A DNA stretch of 64,000 nucleotides from Adineta vaga (Eukaryota; Rotifera). The DNA is taken from contig CP075496.1 in the NCBI GenBank assembly GCA_021613535.1, forward strand, positions 7,874,001 to 7,938,000, in the 5' to 3' direction. Both the position numbers and the translations under genes were made by a program. The notes below the pieces were generated by a model. That model was given only the letters and a program-made list of their open reading frames with translations, searched no databases and was not told the DNA's origin. Position 1 is the stretch's first letter. Each line of letters starts with the position of its first letter. Shown one piece after another: positions 24,744 through 35,550 of the stretch.

Positions 24744-25477
24744 ATGGATCATTCACTGGAAGATCCTGATGATTTAGTTCGAAGAAAAATTGATCTTAAT
24801 CATATTACAAAAATGAGTGAGTAGAAATTGAATTTCAATCTCATCTAATTGATAAATTTCTCATTGTTCTAGGTTATCAAATGCATGTACCTGATTCAAT
24901 TACAGTAGGTCCCAATCGATCAACAATACCACGTCTTCATCAAGATGATGATCAATTACCGGTTCGTATGGAAGTACCAAACAGCATTCGACTTGGTAGA
25001 AACAAAATAACCCTTAATCATTTAGTTTCTAATCAGATGTACATTCTCTTTTCTAGGCAATAATATTACAACAATGGAAATATCGAATAGTATTGATAAT
25101 TCACCAAATGATGAATCAAATCATTCGTCAGATTCAACTACACAACAATATTTAAATGATAATGATTATACAACCATTGAACCAATTAATTCTCAAAATC
25201 AACCAATACAATTAGCTGATTCGTAAGTTTGATCAAACAAAAGCGAATGAGAATAAATTTATATTGACTATTCTTTTTCAGATGGCATGTTGAACCCATT
25301 ACAAATCTTGATGATAAACAGATTCTTAATAAACTTCAATTATTACAAAATCGTATTAATCAAATGGAACGAACATTAGCACGACGCGATTTTCGTGATC
25401 GCTTTGTCTATACATGCATTGTTGGCTATTTCTTTCTTCAAGCTTTACTCTCCGTACGTCGTTCAATGCTTAATTAA
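24744..25477 (+). CDS. MFF: Mitochondrial fission factor-like tail-anchored protein
   Basis: Outer mitochondrial membrane receptor that recruits the dynamin DRP1 (Mff in mammals, Tango11 in flies). Two short related motifs, MHVPDSITVG and MEVPNSIRLG, match the repeated 'M.VP..I.V' motifs of MFF. A disordered Asn/Ser-rich linker follows, then a coiled coil (ILNKLQLLQNRINQMERTLARR) and a single C-terminal membrane segment (FVYTCIVGYFFLQALL) with a basic tail (SVRRSMLN). This is the tail-anchor plan of MFF. Introns are inferred at about 24817-24872, 24995-25058 and 25223-25281. The stop is TAA 25475-25477. Only 135 bp separate it from dymeclin and 154 bp from CSTF3. Confidence 0.78.
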
Positions 25478-25539
25478 AATAACAAAACATAAAAAGGCAG
25501 ACTAATTTCTCACATATATATTTATTTTTTATTTGTACA

Positions 25540-25545
25540 AATAAA
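25540..25545 (+). terminator. AATAAA poly(A) signal, MFF-like
   Basis: AATAAA 62 bp after the MFF-like stop and 70 bp before the acceptor that precedes CSTF3. Confidence 0.6.
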
Positions 25546-25603
25546 TGAACTCCCTTCTTCTTTCTCGAAGTTGTAACTATACGAAGTAAACATCCCGACG
25601 AAC

Positions 25604-25615
25604 AATTTATTTTAG
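25604..25615 (+). promoter_or_regulatory. Splice acceptor before CSTF3 (possible SL site)
   Basis: TTTATTTTAG ends at 25615, 16 nt before the CSTF3 ATG at 25632. Same spacing as for the MFF-like gene. Confidence 0.45.
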
Positions 25616-25631
25616 ATTTATTCCATCTAAA

Positions 25632-28600
25632 ATGAGTACTCATATACGAGAAGTAATTTAAATTCGATTGGGAAACTTTGTTTTGATTGTTGTTTTGTTT
25701 TTTTTTCGTCATTAGGATTTGACACGTAATGAAAAAATTCAACAAGCGAAAAGAATTGTCAATGAAAATAAATATGTATTGGATGCTTGGGCAATACTCA
25801 TTCAAGATGCGCAGGTTTGTCGATATGATAACGAAAATTTGATTTAGAAGTTCGAAGATTTTTTTAGGAGAAGAAAATTACTGAGTCACGTGATTTTTAT
25901 GAATTATTAATTACACAATTTCCAACATGTGGAAAATTTTGGAAACTTTACATCGAAGCGGAAGTAAGTTTGAATTTTTTCAGAATGAACATATAATCTA
26001 AATCGAATCTTCTAGATCAAAGGACGAAATTATGAAAAAGTAGAAAAGGTAAGTATTTCAATATATGTATATATATAACTTCTATGGTTTGAAGTATGTA
26101 TTTTTGTTTTGTAGCTTTTTCAGAGATGTTTAATCAAAGTATTGAATATCGATTTATGGAAATGTTATTTGAATTATGTTCGTGATACAAAAGGCAAATT
26201 ATCATCATTCAGGTTGGATTTTTTTCTTAGTTTTTATCTAGATTTAATCTTGATTAGAAAGAGAATATCGAATTTTACAATGTTTATATATTTTTATATA
26301 TTATTTCAAAATAAATTTATTGATCATATGTTCCTTGTTCTTCTTCTCTGTTTAATAAGATCTAATTCAAGATTAATTTTTTTTGAAAAATGAAAATAAT
26401 GTAGCATGATATTGATTCTTATTGAGATGCGAAATAACTTGAATGTTTTTGTCTATTCAGGGAGAAAATGGCACAAGCATATGATTTTGCTTTGGAAAAA
26501 GTTGGAATGGATGTTTATTCATATACAATTTGGAATGATTATGTGTTTTTTCTTAAGGCAGTGTAAGTATTCATGAAGAGAAATTCACAACGATTGAGTC
26601 AGCTCTTTTTTTAAATTATGAACATTGATGCATTATTAATTCTTTCATATTTAAAAGGGACGCAATGGGTTCATTTGCTGAAAATCAAAAAATAACAGCT
26701 GTACGGAAAGTCTATCAAAAAGGTATTGTTACTCCAATGACTAGTATTGAATTATTATGGAAAGATTATTGTACATACGAGATGGTAAGTTGATATCGAT
26801 ACTGTAGAAATACATTGATCTATGAATAACGATATATAGAGTATAAATCCTACATTAGCAAAGAAAATTATTGAGGAACGTTCTCGTGATTTTATGAATG
26901 CGAAACGTGTTTCAAAAGAATTTGAAACATTAGTACGTACAATTGATCGTAATGTTCCATGTGTACCACCAACATCACCACAAGCATCGGAAGAAATCAA
27001 ACAATTAGCTGCTTGGAGAAAATTAATTACATGGGAAAAATCCAATCCATTAAAAACAGAAGATCCCTTAATTGTAACTCGCCGAGTCGTCCTAGCTTAT
27101 GAACAATGTTTACTTTGTCTTGGTTATCATGCTGATCTTTGGTATGCTACCTTCATTGCAAATTCTTAGACAACAAATTGTGTATTTTGATGTAGGTATG
27201 AAATATGCGCATATTTAGAACAAGTTTCTCGTACATATTCAGAACGTGGTGATACTCAATTGGCTAAACGTTTTCTTGATGAAGCTTCAACTTTATATGA
27301 ACGTGCAACACAAACATATATGCGTTCGAATATGCTCATTCATTTTGCTTATGCTGATTTTGAAGAACAACGTTTAAATGTTGATAAAGCTCGAGCTATT
27401 TATACTCGTCTCTTAGATGTAAACGAAGCAAATTTAAAAGATCCAACATTAGCTTATATTCAAGCAATGCGTTTTGAACGACGAGCTGATGGAATTAAAG
27501 CTGCACGTGCTATTTTCAAACGTGCACGAGAAGATACACGTACTAATCATCAAATTTATGTTGCCGCTGCTCTGATGGAATATTATTGTTCAAAAGATAA
27601 TAATATTGCATTTAATATATTTAATCTTGGTTTAAAGAAGTATAGTCAAAATCTTGATTATATATTAGCTTATATTGATTATATGACACATTTAAATGAA
27701 GATCATAATGCACGAGTTCTCTTCGAACGTGTTTTATCACCAGATAACCCAATTTCTAAACAATTACAACCAGTTATTTGGCAAGAGTTTTTAAAATTTG
27801 AATCTCAAGTAGGAGATTTTCAATCAATAAAAAAAGTGGAAAAACGTCGTGCAGCACTTTATTCTGAATTAAATGAATTAGAAGGTCGAGAAACTCTCTT
27901 ACTTATTGATCGATATAGATTTCTTAATTTATTACCATGTTCAAATGATGAACTTAAATTACTTGGCTATAAAGATATGCCACAAACGAATTTATCATCA
28001 ATGAGTACTGTATTATTCAATAATAGTTCAACAACTAATAGTGCAGCTTTATTGGAACAAGCAGCTCGTGATCGACGAGCAGTTCTACCTCGACCTGATA
28101 TTAGACACATGATGCCATATCGACCAACACGAAACCCATTACCGGGCAGTCATGCAACGCCTGGTGGAATATTTCCTTTACCTGATACAGCACTTTATTT
28201 GGTTAAGGTTCTTCCACCATCACGAAATTTTGAAGTAATTTCCACATTTTCAATAGAATAATGTTACTAACATACTTTATTGTTCGATTTTTTTTCTTTT
28301 TACAGGGTCCATTTGTTATTGTGGATGATTTAATGGAACGTATGACTCGTCTTAGTATTCCAGATAGTAAGTTTTTCTACGAAAGAAACCTGTCTCAATT
28401 TAACTTTTCCTCTCAAATGAACAGTCGAACAGAGAGTTTCCGTCTTCATATTTTCCTTATGAGCTGTTAAACCGAACAGCATTCAATAAGTTGGTCATCT
28501 TTTCGCATCTTTAGACTTCGAACCAATACGTCTCGGTGTTCAAGGTGAACTGATTCGTGAACTTGATTCGTCCAATAGTGTGAATAATTCACAAAGTCGT

Positions 28601-28762
28601 AAAACTGGTCTCGGTGATAGTGATGATGAAGAATTGCCATCGAAATCAACAATAAGTGAACGTTCAACAATGGATATCTATCGATTACGACAACAAAAAC
28701 GTGTCAAACTTACGACAAATACCAATTCTTCTGATCAAACTACACCTCCGGTGCTTACTTAA
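25632..28762 (+). CDS. CSTF3: Cleavage stimulation factor subunit 3 (CstF77, suppressor of forked, Rna14)
   Basis: Scaffold of the CstF complex that acts in pre-mRNA 3' end cleavage and polyadenylation in the nucleus. The protein is a run of HAT repeats: [91 protein letters not shown]. The C-terminal CSTF3 block with the Pro-rich [11 protein letters not shown] and PPSRNFEGPFV follows. The first exon is short (MSTHIRE) and joins by a 67-nt intron to DLTRNEKIQ. Several introns follow, one near 26216-26460 longer than most. The stop is TAA 28760-28762. The C-terminal tail is Ser/Asp-rich and short. Confidence 0.95.
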
Positions 28763-29710
28763 TTTCTTTGTCTTTTTTTTCCTGTTTGTATATCATGTTC
28801 ATTCTGAACAATTGTGTATATCAATAAATGATCATCGATCGAAACACTAATTCGAATCATCATTACAAACACGATTTCTTCTTCATTTTCAGATGTCTCA
28901 ATCTTGAAGATTTTTCGAAAGGAATTCTTCTAATCATATTTGGATAGTATTTTTCAATAGAAATTTAAGATTTCATTTACTTATGTCAATCTACATTCAA
29001 GACAACTTATCTATATGCTAATATACACAAATTCGTCAATTTGAGTCCTTTTGAAAAATTATATTCTTTAACATTAAATCGATGCGAATTATGGCGAATC
29101 GTAACAAATCTTAGCTGTATTCAGACTTGAAAATATACGTGTCTTAGAACTTGATTTACATGAAATATACGATCGCATAGTTTTCATGTTTTATGAGTCA
29201 TAGTATGACATGAATGACAGCTTTTTTTTGCAATATAAGTATTGCACAATGAGAACGAAAATTGTTTTATACGTCATCTTTTACTAGATATGTACATCGA
29301 ATGACTCTTCATTTGTTTTTATGAAATTGTTTGACTGATGTTGGATTGAATCAAACTCAGTTTGTGATATATCTTGGTGTCAAATAAGATGAGATCATAT
29401 TCAATGTATTTGAGATGACAGGTTTTCTCGTAGAATATATTTCAGCAATTCATCATCTTGACGAATTTTACAGGAAATGATGAAGAAAATCTCATCGACG
29501 GTTATAGATCTGATTAATATTGATTAGATCGAATTCAAAAAACAGATATTTACTTGTGATATATACCCGGATGATATAATAATTCAAGTGAAATAACTAT
29601 TTTTTATAATTTTTTTTAAATAAATGAAATAAGATAACCGATATTTTCTTATGAGAATCAATCCATTCTCAATAACCTCATTCTACTAACTGTTTGTCTT
29701 CTTTTTTTTC
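28763..29710. other. Intergenic, about 950 bp
   Basis: Between CSTF3 and the Nudix gene, both +. AT-rich, no open frame with protein-like content, no strong repeat. It probably holds the CSTF3 3' UTR (AATAAA near 28824), and the Nudix promoter or 5' UTR intron. Confidence 0.45.
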
Positions 29711-29712
29711 AG
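29701..29712 (+). promoter_or_regulatory. Splice acceptor directly abutting Nudix ATG
   Basis: CTTTTTTTTCAG ends at 29712 and the ATG begins at 29713. Either a 5' UTR intron or a spliced-leader acceptor. Confidence 0.5.
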
Positions 29713-30890
29713 ATGTCGTCAGCATTATTCGATCTTATTTTACTTTGGTTACCTACAGAATCAGATACGGATTATATTGAATTGCAAAACTCGGTAAAAA
29801 CAGAATTTCCAACTCAACTTCAAGTAAATCTATTCACAAAAACACAAGATGCAATCAAATATTTCGAATCGGACAGATCATTACCAGCCATTGTTATTAC
29901 CAAATTAGGTATGACTGATGAAAGTCTAGGTCAACCATTAATTGAAACAATTCGTCGTCATGATAAACGTACATTTATTATTCTTCATTCATATAAAGTT
30001 TGTGCTGATCCAAATCTCCGGTAAATATATTCAATAGACATCAATCTGAAATACACTCTTCTTTTGTTTCATCTAGATGGTATTTCGCTGAACTTGGTGT
30101 AAATATGATAACGGAATTTCTTACACAAATTCGCAGTGTTTTACATAAACTAATTCCTTTGGGTCAGCCAAGTCCTAAGCCGACCTATTCGTGTCCATAT
30201 TGCAAATGGCCGTCGTTATCTTTTTCTCAACTTTATGCACATGTTCCTCTTTATCATACGAATGAAACGGGACTATCAGTGAAATGTGATGTATGTCAAC
30301 GAGCAACACGTAATTATGCAGTACATTTACATGAAGAACATAATCAAGATATTCAACAAACACCTTCAGCTGCACCTTTATATGCATTTGCATTAGTTGT
30401 ATGTCAACGTAAAAGTGATAATCGTTTTCTTCTTGTTCAAGAATCAGGTTCGATGGGTTTTTGGTTACCTGGTGGTCGAGTTGAAGTTGGAGAACAATTA
30501 GATAAAGCTGCAGAACGTGAAACATTAGAAGAAGCGGGTGTTCACGTCAAAATTACCGGCATATTAAAAATTGAATTTACACCCAAATCAAATATGAATC
30601 GTCTACGAGTCATCTTTTTTGCTGAACCAGCTGATGAACAAAATTGTGAACCGAAAACTATACCTGATTATGAAAGGTTAGTTCATTTCAGTATATCGAA
30701 AACGTCTCTCTTATTAATAGTATTTTTTATTTATTATAGTTATGGAGCGATGTGGTTAACATATGATCAAACAGTACAATGTGGTACACAAAATCAATTA
30801 CGTGGAAGTGAACCATTGAAATGGTTTAAATATATTACTCAAAGTGGCACTGTACATCCGTTGAGTATACTTTCAAAAAGTGAACTTTGA
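29713..30890 (+). CDS. Nudix hydrolase with N-terminal alpha/beta domain and Cys/His finger
   Basis: Three-part protein. Residues 1-135 look like a receiver/flavodoxin-type alpha/beta domain (FDLILLWLP, AIVITKLGM, RTFIILHSYK) with no clear phospho-acceptor Asp. Residues about 140-190 hold Cys pairs and His residues (YSCPYCKW..HVPLYH, KCDVCQR..HLHEEH), a C2H2-like zinc-binding region. A Nudix domain follows with a full Nudix box GGRVEVGEQLDKAAERETLE+EAGV (about 30473-30544), which binds metal and cleaves nucleoside-diphosphate-X compounds. The substrate cannot be read from sequence; ADP-ribose, NUDT18-type nucleotides and others remain open. Introns at about 30021-30076 and 30677-30739. The stop is TGA 30888-30890. 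Confidence 0.85.
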
Positions 30891-31019
30891 GAATTTTTGT
30901 TTAAATTTTATTTTTAAATCCTGAAAAATCAAATCGTTTTTTTATCAATCACTACTTGTTTTTCTTTCTCATATCACACAAATTCTTACGCATACATAAA
31001 GCGAACGTCTATGGTAAAT

Positions 31020-32326
31020 CTATTTTTTATGACGCATTCTTTGAACAATACGCTCTGTTTGTGCCATACTGACTGCGTCTTCTCGTAAGTCATAACTCAT
31101 AGGTGCAGCTGCTGACTCTGCTGTTGCTGTTGTTGTTGTTGTTGGTGACTCTGCTTCGTCTTCAGCACTTTCTTCGAGCTCGCGTCGATAAGCTGCACGT
31201 GTTCGACGTGTACGAAAAACAGGTTCTGGGTGTGGTTCTACTTTATATTGACTTCGTAAATCTTTCATATCAACACATTTCGAATAGGTTTCTCTGGCAA
31301 GCGATGAAGTTGCTCCACCTAAATTTTCCATTTGTTTAACACGTGCTTTCTTACTTATCAATAGACGATTAACTCTTGCAGTTACTTCTTGTTCATCAAC
31401 ACCTTCTTCTTCTGCTTGTTTCATTTCACGATTAATATCTTCTTGAGCATCTTGCATTAATCGTTCTAAAGAAATTTCTTCTCGTACACCACCAATGATG
31501 ACTTGTGCAAGTAATTTCGCATTGACCATAGGTACATATTGACCACCAGTAATATAAGCAATAGACATGAAAAAATCACGATAAGGTACTACAAAAAGAA
31601 AGAAATTTTCGAAAGTTTAAAAAAAAACTCTTTATTCCAATTGTCGAAACTAACCAATAGATGGTTCAACTCCGACAACGTATAATGTGATTTGTTTTTC
31701 TGCCATTTCTCGTACAGTTTTAATTGGATCAACTCCAGAAGGATCTCCCTCAGGAAAGCCATCGCCATTACTAGGATCAAGTCCATGTGGTGGTGCATCA
31801 GATATGAGTACACAGATTTTTGTTGCTTCAGGACGCCATGATAATTTTAAAACATCATGAAGAGCATCAGCAACTGCTTCTGGTGTATCACCACCACCGA
31901 CTGCTTCACATTGTTCAAGCCAACCTTTCATTTCTTTAACTTTCTTTGTAAAATCATGTACACGGGTTACAAATGTATTTTCCTAGATAGAGAGGAGTTT
32001 TTATGACATAAAACGAAAACAATTTAAAAGTTTTTAAGACTGACTTGAGGAGGATGATCACGGTATTCGACAAGAGCTAAATGAATATCACTTTTTTCGC
32101 TGGTAACAATCTCTTCTACAATAGAACGAATATTCTGTGTAGCACTTTCGATGTAGCTACCCATTGACCCCGTACAATCCATTGCAAAAACCAGATCTAG
32201 ATTTAATTTTCTTAGTTGATAAAAAGAAATACCATTAAAATCAAAGAATTATTTACCGAGTACACTCGAATCATGTTTTGCTAATTGAGGTTGCTCTGGC
32301 TTTTCAATATGTAAAGGACTTGCCAT
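31020..32326 (-). CDS. VWA-domain protein related to the VwkA N-terminal region
   Basis: Intracellular von Willebrand A domain protein. The start at 32326 (MASPLHIEKPEQP) has no signal peptide. The MIDAS motif is DLVFAMDCTGSMGSY (DxTGS kept), with downstream AVGGGDTPEAVADAL and LISDAPPHG matching the VWA metal-site loops. This arrangement resembles the VWA part of the Dictyostelium alpha-kinase VwkA and similar animal proteins, but no kinase domain follows. Instead there is a charged helix (LERLMQDAQEDINREMKQAEEE), then a low-complexity Thr/Ala/Glu tail. Introns at about 32196-32257, 31985-32045 and 31590-31654, all frame-preserving. The stop is TAG, plus-strand 31020-31022. Confidence 0.72.
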
Positions 32327-32641
32327 GTTATAAGTCTGGAAATTTGTTCTATCGAAAATGTTTTTGAATTTGTGATTCTACTACCGTTCTCTTATGTTTA
32401 TTGACAAGTTTTTCTGTGTTTTTATCCTTGAGTGTGCAAATAAAAAGCATTTTTTCTTCTACTTGCTTAGCATAGCAATGATTCATTTGAAAAGGAAACA
32501 AAAAGAAAGATGATGATGAGAACTAGTTTTTCCTCTGTTGTCAACGAGATGAAAAAAAAAGTTCCAATGACATCTATAACGAAATAAAAACATCTGGGTT
32601 TATTGTCTTTTTTAGAATAATAACAAATAATCAATCTAGTC
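32327..32641. other. Divergent intergenic region, 315 bp
   Basis: Between the starts of the VWA gene (-) and the F-box/LRR gene (+), so a shared promoter region. A TTTTTTAG acceptor-like tract ends near 32614, 28 nt before the F-box ATG. Confidence 0.45.
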
Positions 32642-35280
32642 ATGTCAACAACTCGTGAACGATATCTTGAATGGAAACATCGTTGTTTATTACCACAATT
32701 ACCAATTGAAATTTGGGCTCATATTTTTTCTTATCTTCGTATTAATGATTTCTTTTCTATACGTCTTGTTTCACGTTTATTCTATTCCTGTATTAATCAA
32801 CATACACATTTCTGGTCATCAATTATTTTTGACGTTGATCAATGTCCCAATTATTCGATAGCACCAACGTTTTTTCGACACATTCGTTCATCAAATATTG
32901 AATTATTTACCAAATCAGATCTTTATTCACATTGTACGATTTATTTAAAATCTCAGCCTGTAATTAATTCAATAAATAAACGACGAAAACGTCAATTATT
33001 CAAAGCTCACTATGATGATGAACAATCAAAGAAAAAATGTTATTTACGTTGTACATCTGTTCATTTCGAAACACTTCGTTCATTTGATCAATTACAATTA
33101 GAATATCTATTGAAAAATCGAATACGTCGATTAGAATTTTCATATGAATGTTTATCATATGAGCCATCACCCATTTTCCTTTTAAAATTAGAACGATTAA
33201 AACATTTGAAAATATCCTTTGTTCATAATATTATTGAACTTGATACATTTGCTGTTATGTTAATTAATACAATACGTGATATTGTAGCTTTATTATTTAA
33301 ATTAAGAAGGTATGAAATATTTTTATCGTTTTCTTTTCAGAATTACCGGAATACGTAACATCTCAGTTATCTGTAAGGATAGAATACATACAAAATGATA
33401 TTAAGAGATCCTCAGTTTTGTTTTTATTTCAGCAACGAAGTTTTCGAAAAGAATTCATTTCTTTACATATCCACAAATTCTTTCTGAAGTAATTCATTTT
33501 ATTTGCAGATAGTAAAATGTTTCTATCTCAACGAATTCTCTTAGTCGATGGATTGACTCTAGTGATTCTATGCTTTGTGAGTCTACTTGGTGATTGTCTA
33601 TGCTTTGGTCGACCATGGTCATTCTATGTTATTTCCAATACATATCTTCGTGCTATAACGGATAATTTCACTCACGGTCTGATTAGTGTCATTTCAACAT
33701 ATTTCCTATTCGGTTGGACTCGTCGTTCCTTATTCATTATTGCTTTTATTGCGGGTTCATTTGTTGATTGTGATCATTTTATTGAAGTTCGTTCGTTCTC
33801 ATTACATCGAGCTTTATATGATCAACCACGAAGTCGACCTTTTCTTCATAACACTCTTCTTCTATTGGTAGTGACTATTATTGTCGTTCTTGGTGAATAT
33901 TTTCTTTGGCAATCTCATCAAATTTATTATTCAACCATTTTCTTTCTTGGTTGGTCAACACATCATTTAAGAGATGCTCAAAGACGTGGTTTAACATTAA
34001 CACCATTAGGAGAAACTTCACCCATTAACTATTACATACCAATTATGTGCCAAGCACTTGTCATAGTTAAATTGCTTTACATGTTTGTTTTTCCTATACG
34101 AACAATACCTGTAAATCTATCCATTGTATAAAATAAAAATATTAGGATAATATTCAATGATAATGTTCATATTCCGATAATTTTGAAATGAAACTGAAAA
34201 TCTGTTCAATCATACAAATAGAAATAGTTTTTCATATACTACAGATAAATATACAAAAAGAATCTTTTCTTTCTTCTCATTTCAGGTTGAAATCACTTAC
34301 TCTTCACAATTTATATCTCATTCATGCTTTTCCTGAAGATAGTACGTCAAATGAAATATTTTTAAGAAATGAATGTTCATTATTTGTTTGCTTTAAGGTT
34401 ATTCTATTGATCAACTTCGATCAATATGGTTCGAAAATTGTGTCAATATTCATTTTCTTCTGTCTGCTATCGATAAACAATACTTAAAAGTATCAAATCT
34501 GATCTTTACTTTGAAAATAAAACCTATTTTATTTTATAATTTGATTATAGACGATTGTAATACGTCATTCAACATGTGATCGAAATAGTTTAACAACATT
34601 TCTTGATCAACTTGAAACGCTTCATTATTTAGATTTAGCGTCATTACAAAGTAATCATGCAATAAATAAATAAATATCCCTTTTAGTTAAGTTTATTTTT
34701 GATGATCTTTTAGTCATTAATTCAACGAATGATAATCATGAGCAATTGTACATACCATCCAACTTAAAAAGATTCAGTTTAAATGATACACTCTTTCAGT
34801 TCTCTACCTTTCAATCTTCTGCATCATTACGTTCATTGGAATTAATAGATGTCAATGTGCAACAATTAGCAACTGTATTTACTACATGTCAAGCCTTGCA
34901 GATTATATGCCTTTTGTAAGTGAAAGATATTCGATTTCATTCTTTGGTAGAGCGTCCTTTGTAAAAGAATAAAATCGTATTTCTGTATCAAATTCCTCTG
35001 CAATAGTTTAGTAAATCGTATGGAAAATATCCTTATCCTTTTATTTGATTGTATAGTATATTCACTATTTCATATTCAATTATCTTCTAGTTTCATCACT
35101 CAACATCCTTCTTTACCTTCCATTATCAAATATTTCCGGAAACATCATTATTCACGAATAACCATTCATCTTCATGTCTCAATAATTGATGAGAATGAAA
35201 AGCAAACTTTACCATCGAATATTTTCATAATTCCAATTCAAAATTCTCCAACCTGTTTTTGTTATCAAAATCGAATCTAA
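32642..35280 (+). CDS. F-box/LRR protein with a gene nested in its first large intron
   Basis: The N-terminus holds an F-box (LPIEIWAHIFSYLRINDFFSIRLVSRLFYSCI), followed by irregular leucine-rich repeats (LKHLKISF, LKSLTLHNLYLIHAF, LETLHYLDLASL, SLRSLELIDVNV). Exon 1 runs to about 33309 (AGAAG|GTATGA). The next good in-frame acceptor is TTTCAG|GTTGAAATCAC near 34284, which continues the LRR pattern (KLRRLKSLTL). The intervening ~970 bp holds the complete TMEM267 gene on the same strand. Further introns lie at about 34341-34397, 34491-34550, 34653-34712 and 34918-35007. It ends at TAA 35278-35280. Probable SCF substrate receptor, target unknown. The alternative is that the first exon and the LRR exons are separate gene fragments. 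Confidence 0.68.
33498..33508 (+). promoter_or_regulatory. Splice acceptor 8 nt before TMEM267 ATG
   Basis: TTTTATTTGCAG ends at 33508; the TMEM267 ATG is at 33517. It gives the nested gene its own leader-splice site inside the host intron. Confidence 0.45.
33517..34131 (+). CDS. TMEM267: TMEM267-like multi-pass membrane protein
   Basis: Single-exon 204-residue membrane protein. It matches the TMEM267 (C5orf28) family: LRAITDNFTHGLISVIS, then AGSFVDCDHFIEVRSFSLHRAL, RSRPFLHN, then LGWSTHHLRDAQRRGLTLTPLG with TSP. The DxDH and HH/RD positions are kept. About five hydrophobic segments (residues 7-28, 50-70, 72-85, 110-130, 170-192) are visible. The function of the family is poorly known; the His/Asp residues recall metal-dependent hydrolase-like YdjM proteins. 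It lies fully within an intron of the F-box/LRR gene, on the same strand, with its own AATAAA at 34132-34137 directly after the stop. Confidence 0.88.
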   Translation: MFLSQRILLVDGLTLVILCFVSLLGDCLCFGRPWSFYVISNTYLRAITDNFTHGLISVISTYFLFGWTRRSLFIIAFIAGSFVDCDHFIEVRSFSLHRALYDQPRSRPFLHNTLLLLVVTIIVVLGEYFLWQSHQIYYSTIFFLGWSTHHLRDAQRRGLTLTPLGETSPINYYIPIMCQALVIVKLLYMFVFPIRTIPVNLSIV

Positions 35281-35385
35281 TGACTTGTCTATCAATCTGT
35301 TTAAAAGATGTGTCTTTTTTCCAAGAAATTAACTTCTTTGTTTTTTTAAAAAATAAATAAACAAACAAACACGCACACGCGTACA

Positions 35386-35537
35386 AGAGAAGAGAAGAAG
35401 AAGAAGAGAGAGAAAAACTGTTGTTGAAACACCTTTTTTGTTTGTTTGTCTTTTTTTTCTGTATGAGTTTTGAAACGAACGAGAGAAAGAGAAAAAGAAA
35501 GGAAAAGAAAGAAGGAAGGAAAGAGAGACAGAGAGAA
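35386..35537. repeat. Purine-rich low-complexity tracts
   Basis: Two (GA)n/(GAA)n-like tracts (35386-35416 and 35478-35537) in the short gap between the convergent F-box/LRR and MED26 genes. Apparent long frames here are artefacts of composition. Confidence 0.7.
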
Positions 35538-35550
35538 CAAAAAAGAACAT

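Noticed and set aside
24995-25063. Early stop in the MFF-like exon (frame ending ...SRQ)
   Set aside because: The stop lies after a GTAGAA donor; removing the 65-nt intron continues the frame into the coiled coil and tail anchor.
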